From contig NZ_CP042831.1 in NCBI RefSeq assembly GCF_008000935.1, forward strand, positions 558,001-622,000: 64,000 nucleotides of DNA, in the 5' to 3' direction. This stretch comes from Flavobacterium alkalisoli (GTDB lineage: Bacteria; Bacteroidota; Bacteroidia; Flavobacteriales; Flavobacteriaceae). The notes below the pieces were generated by a model. The model worked only from the letters and a program-made list of their open reading frames with translations, was not told the DNA's origin and ran no database searches. The translations under genes were made by a program, and so were the position numbers. This document shows positions 27,694-37,124 of the stretch, in pieces (positions within the stretch are counted from its first letter, which is position 1; every line of letters starts with the position of its first letter).

Positions 27694-30600
27694 TTAAGGT
27701 ACAGGAATTAAATTTCTGGCAGGAACCAACCTTGTTGTTTCTGATACTATAAAATATAATAGAAGAGCCGTTCCTGATAAACCAGTAGCTTCTCCCACTC
27801 TATCATAAAATGAACTGTCTGGGTTTGGCACAGGCACAGTATATTGCACAGGTTTACTAACAGGGTCGGGTAGAGCCTCTCTTCCTTTACCTTTTGGAAC
27901 AGGAAAGACTAAAAAAGCATCACCTGATTCAAGGGTATTATATAGTCTTTGTAAATCTTGCCCTTGTTTATTATTCTCTTCTCTTGGAACATAAGTCACA
28001 GCAGCTCCTAAACCTCCTTCAATTGTTGAAGCAAAAGGGTATTCATCTCTTTGCATACCTGATGGAGGGGAAGGAAGAACTTTTGTTGCATGATACCTTC
28101 TCCTAGCTTTAGCTTTTTTGTCAGAGTCATAATGTAATACAGATGGTTTTCCTTGCATAAAAGCGTTTAAAGTATGTCTATAAATATTTGGTGTCTCTCC
28201 TTCGGTAACAAAATGTACACCTTTAAATTTTTCTTTCTTATTTAATTGATTCTTTATTATGTTGTAAGCAATCCCAGCATGTATTCCTGTGAACTGAACA
28301 CCTCCTTTAATATTAATTATATCTCTTCCATCTGGGTCTTTAAAACTTATAGGATTATTAATACAGTAATTATAAGGTGAAAAAGATACATATTTTTCAG
28401 CAAGCGGGTCAAGATTCATCCATCTCCCTATTGCAGGGTCATAATTCCTTGCTCCATAATCGTACATGTTAAGCCCCAACTCGTCTTGCAGCTCCTTACC
28501 GTTGTACTTATACTTATTCTTATTGGTTTCTAAATCATTGTAGCCATTATGCCTTAACCCAAAAGGATAATAGTGACTTTCTTCGATTTTCGTAATTGAT
28601 GTTATGCCTCCTCTACCCGCTGCTCCATAATATTTCATCCTTACATTACCCAGATGATCGGTATAATTATAGATATATTTATATGTACTTGTACCGGAGG
28701 AAAGAGTATGCTCAATATAACCTTCTGCCGTAGGGAAACTCTCTAAAACCACATTTTTATATTGAAAACCAGAAAGATAATCGGTAGTGGTTATAGTTGT
28801 ACCATCAGTTACTGTTTTTTTAAGCTTAACACCATCAGCATCATAAAGGTAATTTATTTTTTTTGAAGTATCGTTATTAAACATAATTTCAACAGGAAGG
28901 TAGTTTGTATTATAAATAATAGAAGTTATTCCTTTATTGGCATCGGTTAAAAGATTTCCAAAACTATCATATGTATATTCATCGGTTACATTGGCACCAT
29001 CCTTAAAGCCCTGTGTGCTGTTTGTGACATCAGTTATTTTGCGAAGCCTGTTTGTGCCACTATAGTAGGTATAAGTGTTATTATCTATTTGTATGGCACC
29101 CGTTGAGGTATCAACACCGCCAAACCTGTCTAAATGCAAGATATTACCATTTTTATCATACGTAATACTTTCATTATAGGCATTGGTAGTTGGAACAGCT
29201 AGATTTGGCCTTTGATAAACAGCTTCTTCAAGTCGGTTTAAATCATCATAACGATAACTGTATTCTCTTAAAACATTGTCGGTATTTGTTCTCCAGTATA
29301 TCTCTGAGATGTTACCGTTGTAAAGAGGTTTAAAGTTGGAATTAGGGGCATTTTCAACCTGGTCATAATTTATCTTTAAAGCAAATAAATCAGTTGGCTG
29401 AAGTAAATTACCAATCAGATTATCAACGTTATTTATGGCTTTTAACCATCCCCTTACATTGTAATCATAATTTATAATCTGTGAAGAAACGCCTGCATAA
29501 TCTCCAACTTCTTTTTTATTCAAACGTCCCAGCTTATCATAGCTGTTTCTGACCAATCTAGTTTCTGTTCCACTGTTTATCTTATGTGTATGGGTATACA
29601 GTCTATCCTGGTCGGTATAAGTAAAATCTTCTCTTACGGTTAACTCTGTATCTCCAGTTACCCTTTTATGACGTGTGTAAGTCGAGATGGGAGTTCCGTC
29701 ATAATCCAGCTGGGTATCCGTTTGTGTATAGCCACCTAAATAATTGTTTGTTCGGGAAAGTATTGGCCTTCCTTTCTCATCATAATATATATAAGTTATA
29801 GATCCGGAGGTGTCAGCAGCGCCAACTAATGCCCTGGTCCAGCTACCGGTAGGTAATGATTTTACCTTTAAAGTAACCGCCTGATTTTCCACAACCATAC
29901 CCTGTGTTGGGGCAACAGCACCATTCCAGGTATAATTATCATAATAATTTACTTTTAGTAGTTTAAGGCCCGGATAAGATATCATTTGCGGGCTTAGCCT
30001 GTAATCTATTGCTATATTATCTACCATCCCCGCTCCTCTTTCAGCTTTATGAAAATAAGTGTCGTACGTCGCCTGAAGATTTTTTCTTATTGTGCTGCTA
30101 AAACCGGATTGCGGAAACCAAGCTATAATTGCCGGCCTGTCATGAGATGTATAAATAGTATAATTCCATCCCGTTTGGGTTTCATCACCTCCAAAAGGCG
30201 ATAAGGCAGGACCTGTGGCTACAACCCTATCTCCCGGATCATACACAATATATTCCCAGGCTTTTCCAGGTAATTTTTTTTCAACAAGCCTGTTTCTTTT
30301 ATCATATCTGTACTGATATCCTAAGTTTGTTAAATAAGTAAATGAACCGTTCATTAATGGAGGCAATACATAACTAAGGTTACCATATTGGTCGTAAACA
30401 TAATAGGTGTCATGAGCGGTACCTCCTTCATAATTCCTTTTAAGCACAAGCTGCCCCTTCATATTTGTAAACTCGACCGTAGTGTTATTGTTACCCGCTG
30501 TCCAGTTTTCATCTTTTGTAACTGTTTTATAAAGCTGGTTGGCAGGATAAGTACTGCTTGAAGTGTAAGTGGTAGTGTAAATCTGATATGTTGAACTCCA

Positions 30601-31134
30601 TATGGCGGTAGCATATAGGTATTTTACAGCATCTGTAGAAGTGTTTAATGAATACACCATTTTTACTGTATGATCGGTATCACTATCGGGGTCTGCCAGC
30701 CAGGTTGTTCCCGGCGCACCTTTTTCAACCGGCCTGTTTAAAGGAGAATGATCATATATTGTTTCACTATATGGGTTTGATGTGTTTTCAAATTCTGTGG
30801 TTTGATAAAAACTAATAACATTTGATAGCGCAGTAGGGTCAAAGTCCATTGCGGAATTGGCAGACTCATATGGCAGGTATTCTTTAGCCGTCCTTCCGTA
30901 AGGATCATATTCCATATGGGTAATGAGGTCTTTCCCGGTTCCTGACATTTTATGGGCAACCTGTTGAATAGGTCTTCCAATACCATCATAGTAAGTTACT
31001 TCAACCCTTGCTTTAGTGGCATCACTGGTTGTTGTTTCCTCTTTATATGTTAGCTTTTTAATATAATTTTGACCTTGAGTTTGTGAAAAGGCAATCAAGG
31101 GCAATAATAAAAATATATATATAAGTTTTTTCAT
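27694..31134 (-). CDS. YD-repeat/Rhs protein (DUF6443) with C-terminal NucA/NucB-like DNase tip
   Basis: A 1146-residue exported protein. Signal MKKLIYIFLLLPLIAFSQ; a DUF6443-like start (VEVTYYDGIGRPIQQVAHK); many YD repeats (YDPYGRTAKEY, YDKRNRLVEKKLPG, YDSFGNLLTDANKG); the Rhs core end YDYGARNYDPAIGRWMNLDP and NPISFKDPDGRD (about residue 933). The variable tail after it carries MQRDEYPFAS (Asp1030, Glu1031), the EGG at ~1039-1041 and a VPREENNKQGQ segment, which follow the DEWP...EGG...N..G pattern of NucA/NucB nucleases. A C-terminal hydrophobic helix lies near 1118-1136. Probable polymorphic toxin acting on DNA; delivery route unknown. Middle gene product of a four-gene operon. Confidence 0.8.
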   Translation of the reverse strand: MKKLIYIFLLLPLIAFSQTQGQNYIKKLTYKEETTTSDATKARVEVTYYDGIGRPIQQVAHKMSGTGKDLITHMEYDPYGRTAKEYLPYESANSAMDFDPTALSNVISFYQTTEFENTSNPYSETIYDHSPLNRPVEKGAPGTTWLADPDSDTDHTVKMVYSLNTSTDAVKYLYATAIWSSTYQIYTTTYTSSSTYPANQLYKTVTKDENWTAGNNNTTVEFTNMKGQLVLKRNYEGGTAHDTYYVYDQYGNLSYVLPPLMNGSFTYLTNLGYQYRYDKRNRLVEKKLPGKAWEYIVYDPGDRVVATGPALSPFGGDETQTGWNYTIYTSHDRPAIIAWFPQSGFSSTIRKNLQATYDTYFHKAERGAGMVDNIAIDYRLSPQMISYPGLKLLKVNYYDNYTWNGAVAPTQGMVVENQAVTLKVKSLPTGSWTRALVGAADTSGSITYIYYDEKGRPILSRTNNYLGGYTQTDTQLDYDGTPISTYTRHKRVTGDTELTVREDFTYTDQDRLYTHTHKINSGTETRLVRNSYDKLGRLNKKEVGDYAGVSSQIINYDYNVRGWLKAINNVDNLIGNLLQPTDLFALKINYDQVENAPNSNFKPLYNGNISEIYWRTNTDNVLREYSYRYDDLNRLEEAVYQRPNLAVPTTNAYNESITYDKNGNILHLDRFGGVDTSTGAIQIDNNTYTYYSGTNRLRKITDVTNSTQGFKDGANVTDEYTYDSFGNLLTDANKGITSIIYNTNYLPVEIMFNNDTSKKINYLYDADGVKLKKTVTDGTTITTTDYLSGFQYKNVVLESFPTAEGYIEHTLSSGTSTYKYIYNYTDHLGNVRMKYYGAAGRGGITSITKIEESHYYPFGLRHNGYNDLETNKNKYKYNGKELQDELGLNMYDYGARNYDPAIGRWMNLDPLAEKYVSFSPYNYCINNPISFKDPDGRDIINIKGGVQFTGIHAGIAYNIIKNQLNKKEKFKGVHFVTEGETPNIYRHTLNAFMQGKPSVLHYDSDKKAKARRRYHATKVLPSPPSGMQRDEYPFASTIEGGLGAAVTYVPREENNKQGQDLQRLYNTLESGDAFLVFPVPKGKGREALPDPVSKPVQYTVPVPNPDSSFYDRVGEATGLSGTALLLYFIVSETTRLVPARNLIPVP

Positions 31135-31157
31135 TTTATTTCTTTAATGCTGCTTTA

Positions 31158-34100
31158 TTAAAAAATACCTCTGTATTTATATTCGTATTCAGAAATAATT
31201 TTACCTGTTTCGTCATTAACCTTTGTAAGCCTTCCTAAAATATCATAAGTATATTTAAGTTTATAGCCTCTTGGATCTACGGTCTCAATTACTCCTTTCA
31301 CAGGGTCGGTTAAAAAAGTACTTATCTGTATTTCTTCAGTTAAATAACTGTTTTGTAAGTCCTGTAAAGCATTTCTCAAAGCAGATTCAGTACTAGCATT
31401 TTCAACAGCGTCTCTTTTATCAGGATTTATTAAACTATAAGCTATACCATTAATTTTCGCAACAGGTAAAGTGTGATTATAAGCCCATATATAGCTAATA
31501 TGGCCAGAATTAGAACTGTTGTATTTAAATACGTCCTGAATATTGTTTTTTGGCCCGTAAGATGTATAAATTATACGGTCTTCGCCAATTGTAGCAGAAC
31601 CGTTTTTAAGTGTTTCGACTTCACTTAAAAGAACCTGATTGCTAGAAAAATCTTTGTACTTGTTTATAACTCTTTGCAGAACAGAACCATTTTTATAACT
31701 GGTAATTGTAATGGGTTTATTTATGATATTCAGTACAACCATTTTATTGATTGCAGATACATCTGATGAATCAAAAAGGGAGCTGGTGTAACCTCCTACA
31801 GGATATTCGTAAACCGTTTTATACTCATTAAGGACAGATCCCTCGTTAATTGTATAAGCCTCAGAAGCTATCTGGTAATTCTCCGGATTGTAAGTATAAG
31901 TTGTTGTTTTAGTAATACCATTGCTACTACCGTCAGGATAATAAGTAGTTGTACTTTTTTTTAACTCTGCTCTTCCCGGTCTGATCTGTTGACTGCTTAA
32001 TATAAAAGGAGCAACTTCAGTACAGTTATCATAAGTAAAGCAGGGGCTATATATACCTGGTTCAGAACTCGATTGACATATCATAGGGTACTCAGGAAAT
32101 ATGTTAACATAATTTACATATTTATCATAAAAAACTTTATGCTTGCACTCAAGAGCAATAAGGTCGAAACTTTTTATATTTTCCCCTTCAATATAATCAT
32201 AATCAGTATCTTTATCGATAATTGTTTGCTCAACAAGTTTCGCTAAATTGTTTTCAACTGCATAAACTGATTTTTTAACCAGTAAACCTCTTTTATAATC
32301 TAAATTGGGGGGAGATAGATAAGGGTATTCAAATGTTTTCTCAGGACTTGGAAAATCTTTTGCAGTAGTATATTCGTATTCTGTATAACCATGAGCTGGT
32401 AAGTTACCCGTTATAAGATCAGTTTCAGCCTCATAAACCCGCACTTTTCCATAGCTTACATAACCTCCTTTTGTTAGCTGAACATTAGGTTCTTTAGTCC
32501 TTACATGATATTTAATATTGTAAAAATTTACAGTTGAATTTGAGGTGTTGGTATATAGGTATCGAGGATCAGAATCATAATAGTCCTTATACATACTACC
32601 CATTTTTGCATCAACAGCTCCTGATGATTCCCAGAAGTTAAAGTGAAATACATCATCACTTTCATAAAAATCGTAATCATACACAATTTTCTTTTTTACT
32701 GTCTCTCCTGTATCTTGCGGATCTTCAAAAGTAATACTCCCTATTCTTGTACCGCCACCCAATAGGTAACTGCAATAACTACCACTGTTAATAGGCTTTT
32801 GTGTTGCATAGGTAATATTAACTGTTAAATTTTGAGTTTGGTATGGAGCTGTAATTTGGCTTATAAAAGGAGCAACGGAAACTGTATAAGTACCTGCGGG
32901 AAGAGTAATTTTACCAGGTAAGTAAGCAAGGGCTATATTTTCTGAATTACTACCATTACTAAGGTAAACATAAAAATATTCTGAATTTGAAGTAGCACTA
33001 ACATTAATCTCCTGTTCATGTGTAAGTGTAATTGTACCTCCAGAGACAGAGCCTTGTTGAGTTGCCTGAAAATAATTGGAATAATATTGAGGATTTAAAT
33101 TTAACGGATTTGAACTATAATCAAAAATTTTGTCTGCACCCTCATAAGTAAATGTATTTGGCTCATAATAGAATTTTTTCACTCCTCCTGTGGGATAAGT
33201 AATTTTATTTAAAATCCCATATTCGTATGCTCTCTTAAAATAAATATTATCTCCGTAACTATAATCAGCATTAGTAAAGCCCCAAACATTAGGTTCATCT
33301 CCATAAGCCCCAACATTGTTCCTTTGGTAATATTCAAAGCTATAATTTTGGGTATTGTCAACATTTACATTCATTAACCAGAGCCTGTTACTCAGGTTTT
33401 CATAATTTAAATAGAATGTACGTTTTACGGTCGATCCCTGTTTTAATTGAATTTTATCAAGATAGAACCCTCCGTTTTCTATATGACTCCCCTGAGCTGT
33501 TGGTATAAATACCAACTTAGTATTATCCTGAAAAATAACTTCTTTAAGCTTTTGTGTGTTAGTTGTAACTGTCATTATTTTATTTATCTGCCTAGGTCTA
33601 AAATAATTAGTTACGTTTGTAACGTTCTGTAAGTGAAAATTATACATAGTAGCATAATCAGGTTTAAGCTCATTGATAGTTACTGACCAAGGAGTTGTAT
33701 ATATTTCGTTACTTTGATTATATGTAAAAGATGCAAGTGTTGTGCTTGTCATATCGTCTCTAGTAGTTGAAATTTTTGTCAGGTGCCACGCAGATACTGT
33801 TTCTTCAGGTACTGGAGGCTGAGGCATATCAAAGCCAAAGTTTTTTTGAGAAATCAGAGTTGTCTGAACTGCGGTTTGACTTGTTTCACATGCCAGTTCT
33901 GGATTAGTAGAGTTCCCAAATTCATAACAAATACCATTAGCATCAGTTATTGCAAACTTGAAAATTTCATTTGTATTACCATTTCCATTAACATCATTTA
34001 AATCAAAATAAATGTCTATTTTAAGTTTCTGGTCTTGACTTAAAAGTATGGGTTGTCTTGTTTGTGGGTTTATAGTGAAGCGACCGCTCATACCCATAAA

Positions 34101-34616
34101 TGAAAACTGATACAAGTCAGGCTGCGTATCATAAACATGCTGAGATGTTCCATTAACTCTCCAGTTAAACTCACTTTTTTCCTGATCTGTTAAAGTTTCA
34201 TAGTTCCAAAAATCCGAATTGTAATAAACCCCTTTTATTTTATAACTACCGTTTCCGTCAGGGCCTTTATCTAATTCATCTGCTCCTCCCCTTATTGTTC
34301 GTGAAATAACTCCACCTGCAATTAAAGACCAGTTGGTTCCGGTCCAACCGGAATGCTCACTCACCCTAACGCCTAAGGAACTATATTTTAGTGCCAGAGA
34401 GAAGCTTAGTTCACTATTTAATGGTTTGGAATATAGCGGCAAAGATATATCAGGCTGACCTGTATGTAAATCAACGGGAACTTCTTCAAAATGCATTAAA
34501 GCAGCAACTGTTGGAGAAGGCGGCACAACATCCGGCAGTGTAACCGCTTGTGTTATGTCTTGAGAATATGTGGCAAATGTTATTAGTATTATTATTGCCG
34601 AGTATAATTTTTTCAT
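31158..34616 (-). CDS. Large exported YD-repeat partner protein
   Basis: A 1152-residue protein with signal peptide MKKLYSAIIILITFATYSQ. The N-terminal part (VPVDLHTGQPDISLPLYS, WSLIAGGVISRTIRGG) resembles the beta-propeller/SpvB-like start of large Bacteroidota YD proteins. The middle is beta-rich. The end has YD-repeat sequence (YDILGRLTKVNDETGKIISEYEY). It lacks an Rhs core and toxin tip. It lies 23 bp before the DUF6443 gene and 5 bp after the T9SS gene. In tripartite toxin complexes the shell is built from two subunits, so this may be the other shell half for the toxin; inference. Confidence 0.72.
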   Translation of the reverse strand: MKKLYSAIIILITFATYSQDITQAVTLPDVVPPSPTVAALMHFEEVPVDLHTGQPDISLPLYSKPLNSELSFSLALKYSSLGVRVSEHSGWTGTNWSLIAGGVISRTIRGGADELDKGPDGNGSYKIKGVYYNSDFWNYETLTDQEKSEFNWRVNGTSQHVYDTQPDLYQFSFMGMSGRFTINPQTRQPILLSQDQKLKIDIYFDLNDVNGNGNTNEIFKFAITDANGICYEFGNSTNPELACETSQTAVQTTLISQKNFGFDMPQPPVPEETVSAWHLTKISTTRDDMTSTTLASFTYNQSNEIYTTPWSVTINELKPDYATMYNFHLQNVTNVTNYFRPRQINKIMTVTTNTQKLKEVIFQDNTKLVFIPTAQGSHIENGGFYLDKIQLKQGSTVKRTFYLNYENLSNRLWLMNVNVDNTQNYSFEYYQRNNVGAYGDEPNVWGFTNADYSYGDNIYFKRAYEYGILNKITYPTGGVKKFYYEPNTFTYEGADKIFDYSSNPLNLNPQYYSNYFQATQQGSVSGGTITLTHEQEINVSATSNSEYFYVYLSNGSNSENIALAYLPGKITLPAGTYTVSVAPFISQITAPYQTQNLTVNITYATQKPINSGSYCSYLLGGGTRIGSITFEDPQDTGETVKKKIVYDYDFYESDDVFHFNFWESSGAVDAKMGSMYKDYYDSDPRYLYTNTSNSTVNFYNIKYHVRTKEPNVQLTKGGYVSYGKVRVYEAETDLITGNLPAHGYTEYEYTTAKDFPSPEKTFEYPYLSPPNLDYKRGLLVKKSVYAVENNLAKLVEQTIIDKDTDYDYIEGENIKSFDLIALECKHKVFYDKYVNYVNIFPEYPMICQSSSEPGIYSPCFTYDNCTEVAPFILSSQQIRPGRAELKKSTTTYYPDGSSNGITKTTTYTYNPENYQIASEAYTINEGSVLNEYKTVYEYPVGGYTSSLFDSSDVSAINKMVVLNIINKPITITSYKNGSVLQRVINKYKDFSSNQVLLSEVETLKNGSATIGEDRIIYTSYGPKNNIQDVFKYNSSNSGHISYIWAYNHTLPVAKINGIAYSLINPDKRDAVENASTESALRNALQDLQNSYLTEEIQISTFLTDPVKGVIETVDPRGYKLKYTYDILGRLTKVNDETGKIISEYEYKYRGIF

Positions 34617-34621
34617 TTTGT

Positions 34622-36232
34622 TTAATTATTTTTTCCTTTCATTACTTTAACCGATTCGATTCCTGTATCGGTACTCACTTCAACAATGTATATTCCTTCC
34701 GGATAATTTTGCATTTCCAGTGGAATCGTTCTGTTGTTGACTGTAAAACTCTGAAGTTGTCTGCCTGCAAGATCATATACCCGGCATGTACCTGTATTAA
34801 AGTCGAAACCAACTATTATATTGGTGTATTGCACTGCAGGATTAGGAATTGCTTCAATCTTAAGTCTGTTATTCTCTTCGCGTTTGTCTTTGTCTTTAAA
34901 CTTAACAACCCAAAAATCGTGACTGCCATTGCCACTATTCTTATCACGTGAAATAGCCCCATCTGAAGTCCCAGCCATTATATACCCGCCATCACGTGTT
35001 TCAATGAGTTTTTGTAATACGTCTTCTCCCTTGCTACCGATAGCTTTTTTCCATAACTCCTCACCGTCAGAAGATACTTTAATTGCTACATAGTCATTAA
35101 TTTCTTTTTTATCTGATTTTTTCAACCCAAACACTTCGCTTTTTGCATGGCCTCCTAATAGATAGGTACCATCTTTATTTTCAAGTAATGATAGTAGAAT
35201 ATCCGTTTTTCCTATGTCATATGTTTCCTGCCATAAAATATCTCCTTCCTGATCAATTTTAATAAGCCATATATCCGTTCCTTTTTTATTGGATTTATTT
35301 TTATTTCCAGTGCTCGAAGAAGCTGAATAGCCACCTAAGAGGTAACCGTCATCTTTAATAGGTAGTATACAGGATAAATGGTCATCATCATCGCCTCCAA
35401 ACACTTTTTCCCATTCTGTATTCCCATCTACATCAAGTTTAAGAACCCAATAATCACCTTCTCCTTTACTTTCTTCTCCTTTATCCCTCGAAGAGGGTGA
35501 ATTAGAATATCCTCCTACGATATATCCTCCATCTTTTGTTTCGCTGATAGTCTCAATAATATCCAGATAATCACCACCAAGAGTCCTTTGCCACTTGATA
35601 TTACCTTTTTTATCCAATTTAAAAATCCAATAATCAAGGCCACCAATACATTCCTGCGATTTACCATAAGAATCTGAACCGCCTTTTTTTATTTTAAGAC
35701 TCATGTCTGATGTAGATGAAGCCCCAACAATATACCCGCCATCTGAAGTTTGGGAAATGCATTTTACCAAATCCTGATTATTACCACCATAGGTTTTTTG
35801 CCATTCTTCACCTCCTTTGGCATTAAGCTTTATAATCCAGATATCTTCCCTGCCCCGACATGAATCTTTTTTATGTTCTGAAATTCCTGAAGTGGATGTT
35901 CCTGCCAAAATAAAGCCTCCGTCATTTGTGTTTTTAATACTATAAAGAATGTCGGTTCCTTCTCCGCCAAAGTCTTTTTGCCAGTCGAGTTCCCCATTTT
36001 CATTCATTTTCCACAACCAGTAGTCCAAATCCCCATGATTGTCTTTTTCCTTATTACCTCCTTTTAGGGATAAGGAGCTTCCTGCTAAAATAAATCCGTA
36101 ATCAGCTGTTGGCTGGACGTCAAGTAAATAATCTGCCTGCTTTCCTCCATAAGACCTGTCCCATAAGACATCCTGTGCCTGTAAGGTATAATTGCCTAAG
36201 AGCAGTAAGCACAAAACCATCATTTTTTTCAT
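34622..36232 (-). CDS. T9SS-sorted protein with seven W...GG...DGGYI.G repeats
   Basis: About 536 residues from the ATG reading MKKMMVLCLLLLGNYTLQAQ; a longer in-frame start at 36274 would hide the signal peptide. Seven ~65-residue repeats each start with W-[DQEK]-x-x-[YFL]-G-G (WDRSYGG, WQKDFGG, WQKTYGG, WQRTLGG, WEKVFGG; the last two, WQETYDI and WKKAIGS, are divergent). Each repeat carries T.DGGYI.[AG]G.S.S and DYW..K.d..G. They resemble delta-60/beta-propeller-like blades. A T9SS type A domain (IPNPAVQYTNI ... GIYIVEVSTDTG) ends the protein. It opens the Rhs operon, so it may place the toxin complex at the cell surface; inference. Confidence 0.78.
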   Translation of the reverse strand: MKKMMVLCLLLLGNYTLQAQDVLWDRSYGGKQADYLLDVQPTADYGFILAGSSLSLKGGNKEKDNHGDLDYWLWKMNENGELDWQKDFGGEGTDILYSIKNTNDGGFILAGTSTSGISEHKKDSCRGREDIWIIKLNAKGGEEWQKTYGGNNQDLVKCISQTSDGGYIVGASSTSDMSLKIKKGGSDSYGKSQECIGGLDYWIFKLDKKGNIKWQRTLGGDYLDIIETISETKDGGYIVGGYSNSPSSRDKGEESKGEGDYWVLKLDVDGNTEWEKVFGGDDDDHLSCILPIKDDGYLLGGYSASSSTGNKNKSNKKGTDIWLIKIDQEGDILWQETYDIGKTDILLSLLENKDGTYLLGGHAKSEVFGLKKSDKKEINDYVAIKVSSDGEELWKKAIGSKGEDVLQKLIETRDGGYIMAGTSDGAISRDKNSGNGSHDFWVVKFKDKDKREENNRLKIEAIPNPAVQYTNIIVGFDFNTGTCRVYDLAGRQLQSFTVNNRTIPLEMQNYPEGIYIVEVSTDTGIESVKVMKGKNN

Positions 36233-36256
36233 TAAATATTTTGTTAAAATTTGATG

Positions 36257-36264
36257 CAAAATTA
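36257..36264 (-). promoter_or_regulatory. -7 box of the Rhs operon
   Basis: Minus-strand TAATTTTG matches TANNTTTG, 24 bp before the ATG at 36232. The nearest TTTG upstream is 25 bp away, longer than usual. Confidence 0.4.
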
Positions 36265-36274
36265 TCTTTTCCAA

Positions 36275-36698
36275 AAGGGATTGTTAAATCAAAAAATAAC
36301 TAATTTAAATTTTAACATTCCTCAAATAATCACACAAACGGATGTTTATATGTTAAATATTAAATAATTTATACAGAATAACAATTCTTATATTTTTAAG
36401 TTTTAAACAAATATCAACTCATGTAAGCAGAATTTTAATGGTTATTAAAAGAGTAAAGAATTGTCTATGTTTTAGTCACATAAGTTTTGGGTGGTAGTAG
36501 GTGCTTTACTGATGAAAGTATATCTCATGTCAACTATGAGTGTCAAAGATGCCGCAAGAATCAGCCCCCTAGTGAAATAAATTCTAACTTTTTAGTGGAG
36601 GATTTGAAAAGTTTCGACAATTTGTTTTCAGAACAAATTCTTAATTACGGAACTCACAAATAAAGTTTTTTACCTTATTTCTTAAATAAGATATATCT
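36275..36698. other. AT-rich spacer with repeat copy and possible gene debris
   Basis: No complete gene. After ~200 bp of AT-rich DNA, one plus-strand frame near 36520-36560 reads YECQRCRKN, a possible zinc-ribbon end of a transposase-like protein; too short to assign. The second copy of the 33-34 bp direct repeat lies at 36563-36596. Confidence 0.35.
36563..36596. repeat. Direct repeat, copy 2, right of the Rhs module
   Basis: AGCCCCCTAGTGAAATAAAT continuing TCTAACTTTTTAGT; matches 26771-26803 in the same orientation. Confidence 0.6.
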
Positions 36699-36905
36699 TT
36701 GTTTAAGAAATTTATACTAACCTTAGTCGCAAGACAAAAACAATCAAAGACCATTAATGTAAGCCGAAGGAAGCTCATGGCATTGTCACACATTAAAACA
36801 CTTCCTTCTTACCATAAGTACTTAAAAGAACTTCAGGAATTAAGGATTATCAAGTATACGCCTTCCTATCATCCGGGATATAAAAGTGAAGTAGAGCTCC
36901 TTTGA
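36699..36905 (+). CDS. Small putative DNA-binding protein, mobile-element type
   Basis: 68 codons; the likely native start is the ATG giving MALSHIKTLPSYHKYLKELQEL (36777), about 42 residues. The segment L.HIKT...YHKYLKEL.ELRIIKY.PSYHPG reads as a winged-helix-like recognition motif and resembles small proteins carried by Bacteroidota mobile elements. I recall the type but cannot name a family. It lies between decayed element debris and a terminator at 37048-37078, so it could be a remnant. Confidence 0.4.
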   Translation: MFKKFILTLVARQKQSKTINVSRRKLMALSHIKTLPSYHKYLKELQELRIIKYTPSYHPGYKSEVELL

Positions 36906-37047
36906 AATTTCACAAATCTTTATGTTTACAAAACCCTTGTTAATCTGGTGTTAATAGCAAAATCAAATCAGCTAAAAGAAAAGTTATTTCCTATTTAAGC
37001 TATCGACAAAGGTAAGGTGTTGTCAACTCAATAATATTTATTCGCTA

Positions 37048-37078
37048 AAAGCCCAGGCAATTGCTTAGGCTTTTTTTA
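37048..37078 (+). terminator. Terminator-like hairpin
   Basis: AGCCcAGGCAATTGCTTaGGCT imperfect stem followed by seven T residues; 143 bp past the small ORF. Confidence 0.5.
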
Positions 37079-37124
37079 ATACTTAAACAACTACCCTAAT
37101 CGTTCAGAGAACAGTTACCCTTGG

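Noticed and set aside
34550..34951. 133-codon plus-strand frame
   Set aside because: Spans the junction of two minus-strand genes with clear signal peptide and T9SS tail; no family match.
34900..36100. Regular spaced repeats that could suggest a CRISPR-like array
   Set aside because: They are the seven protein repeats of a coding sequence, about 195 bp apart and diverged at DNA level.
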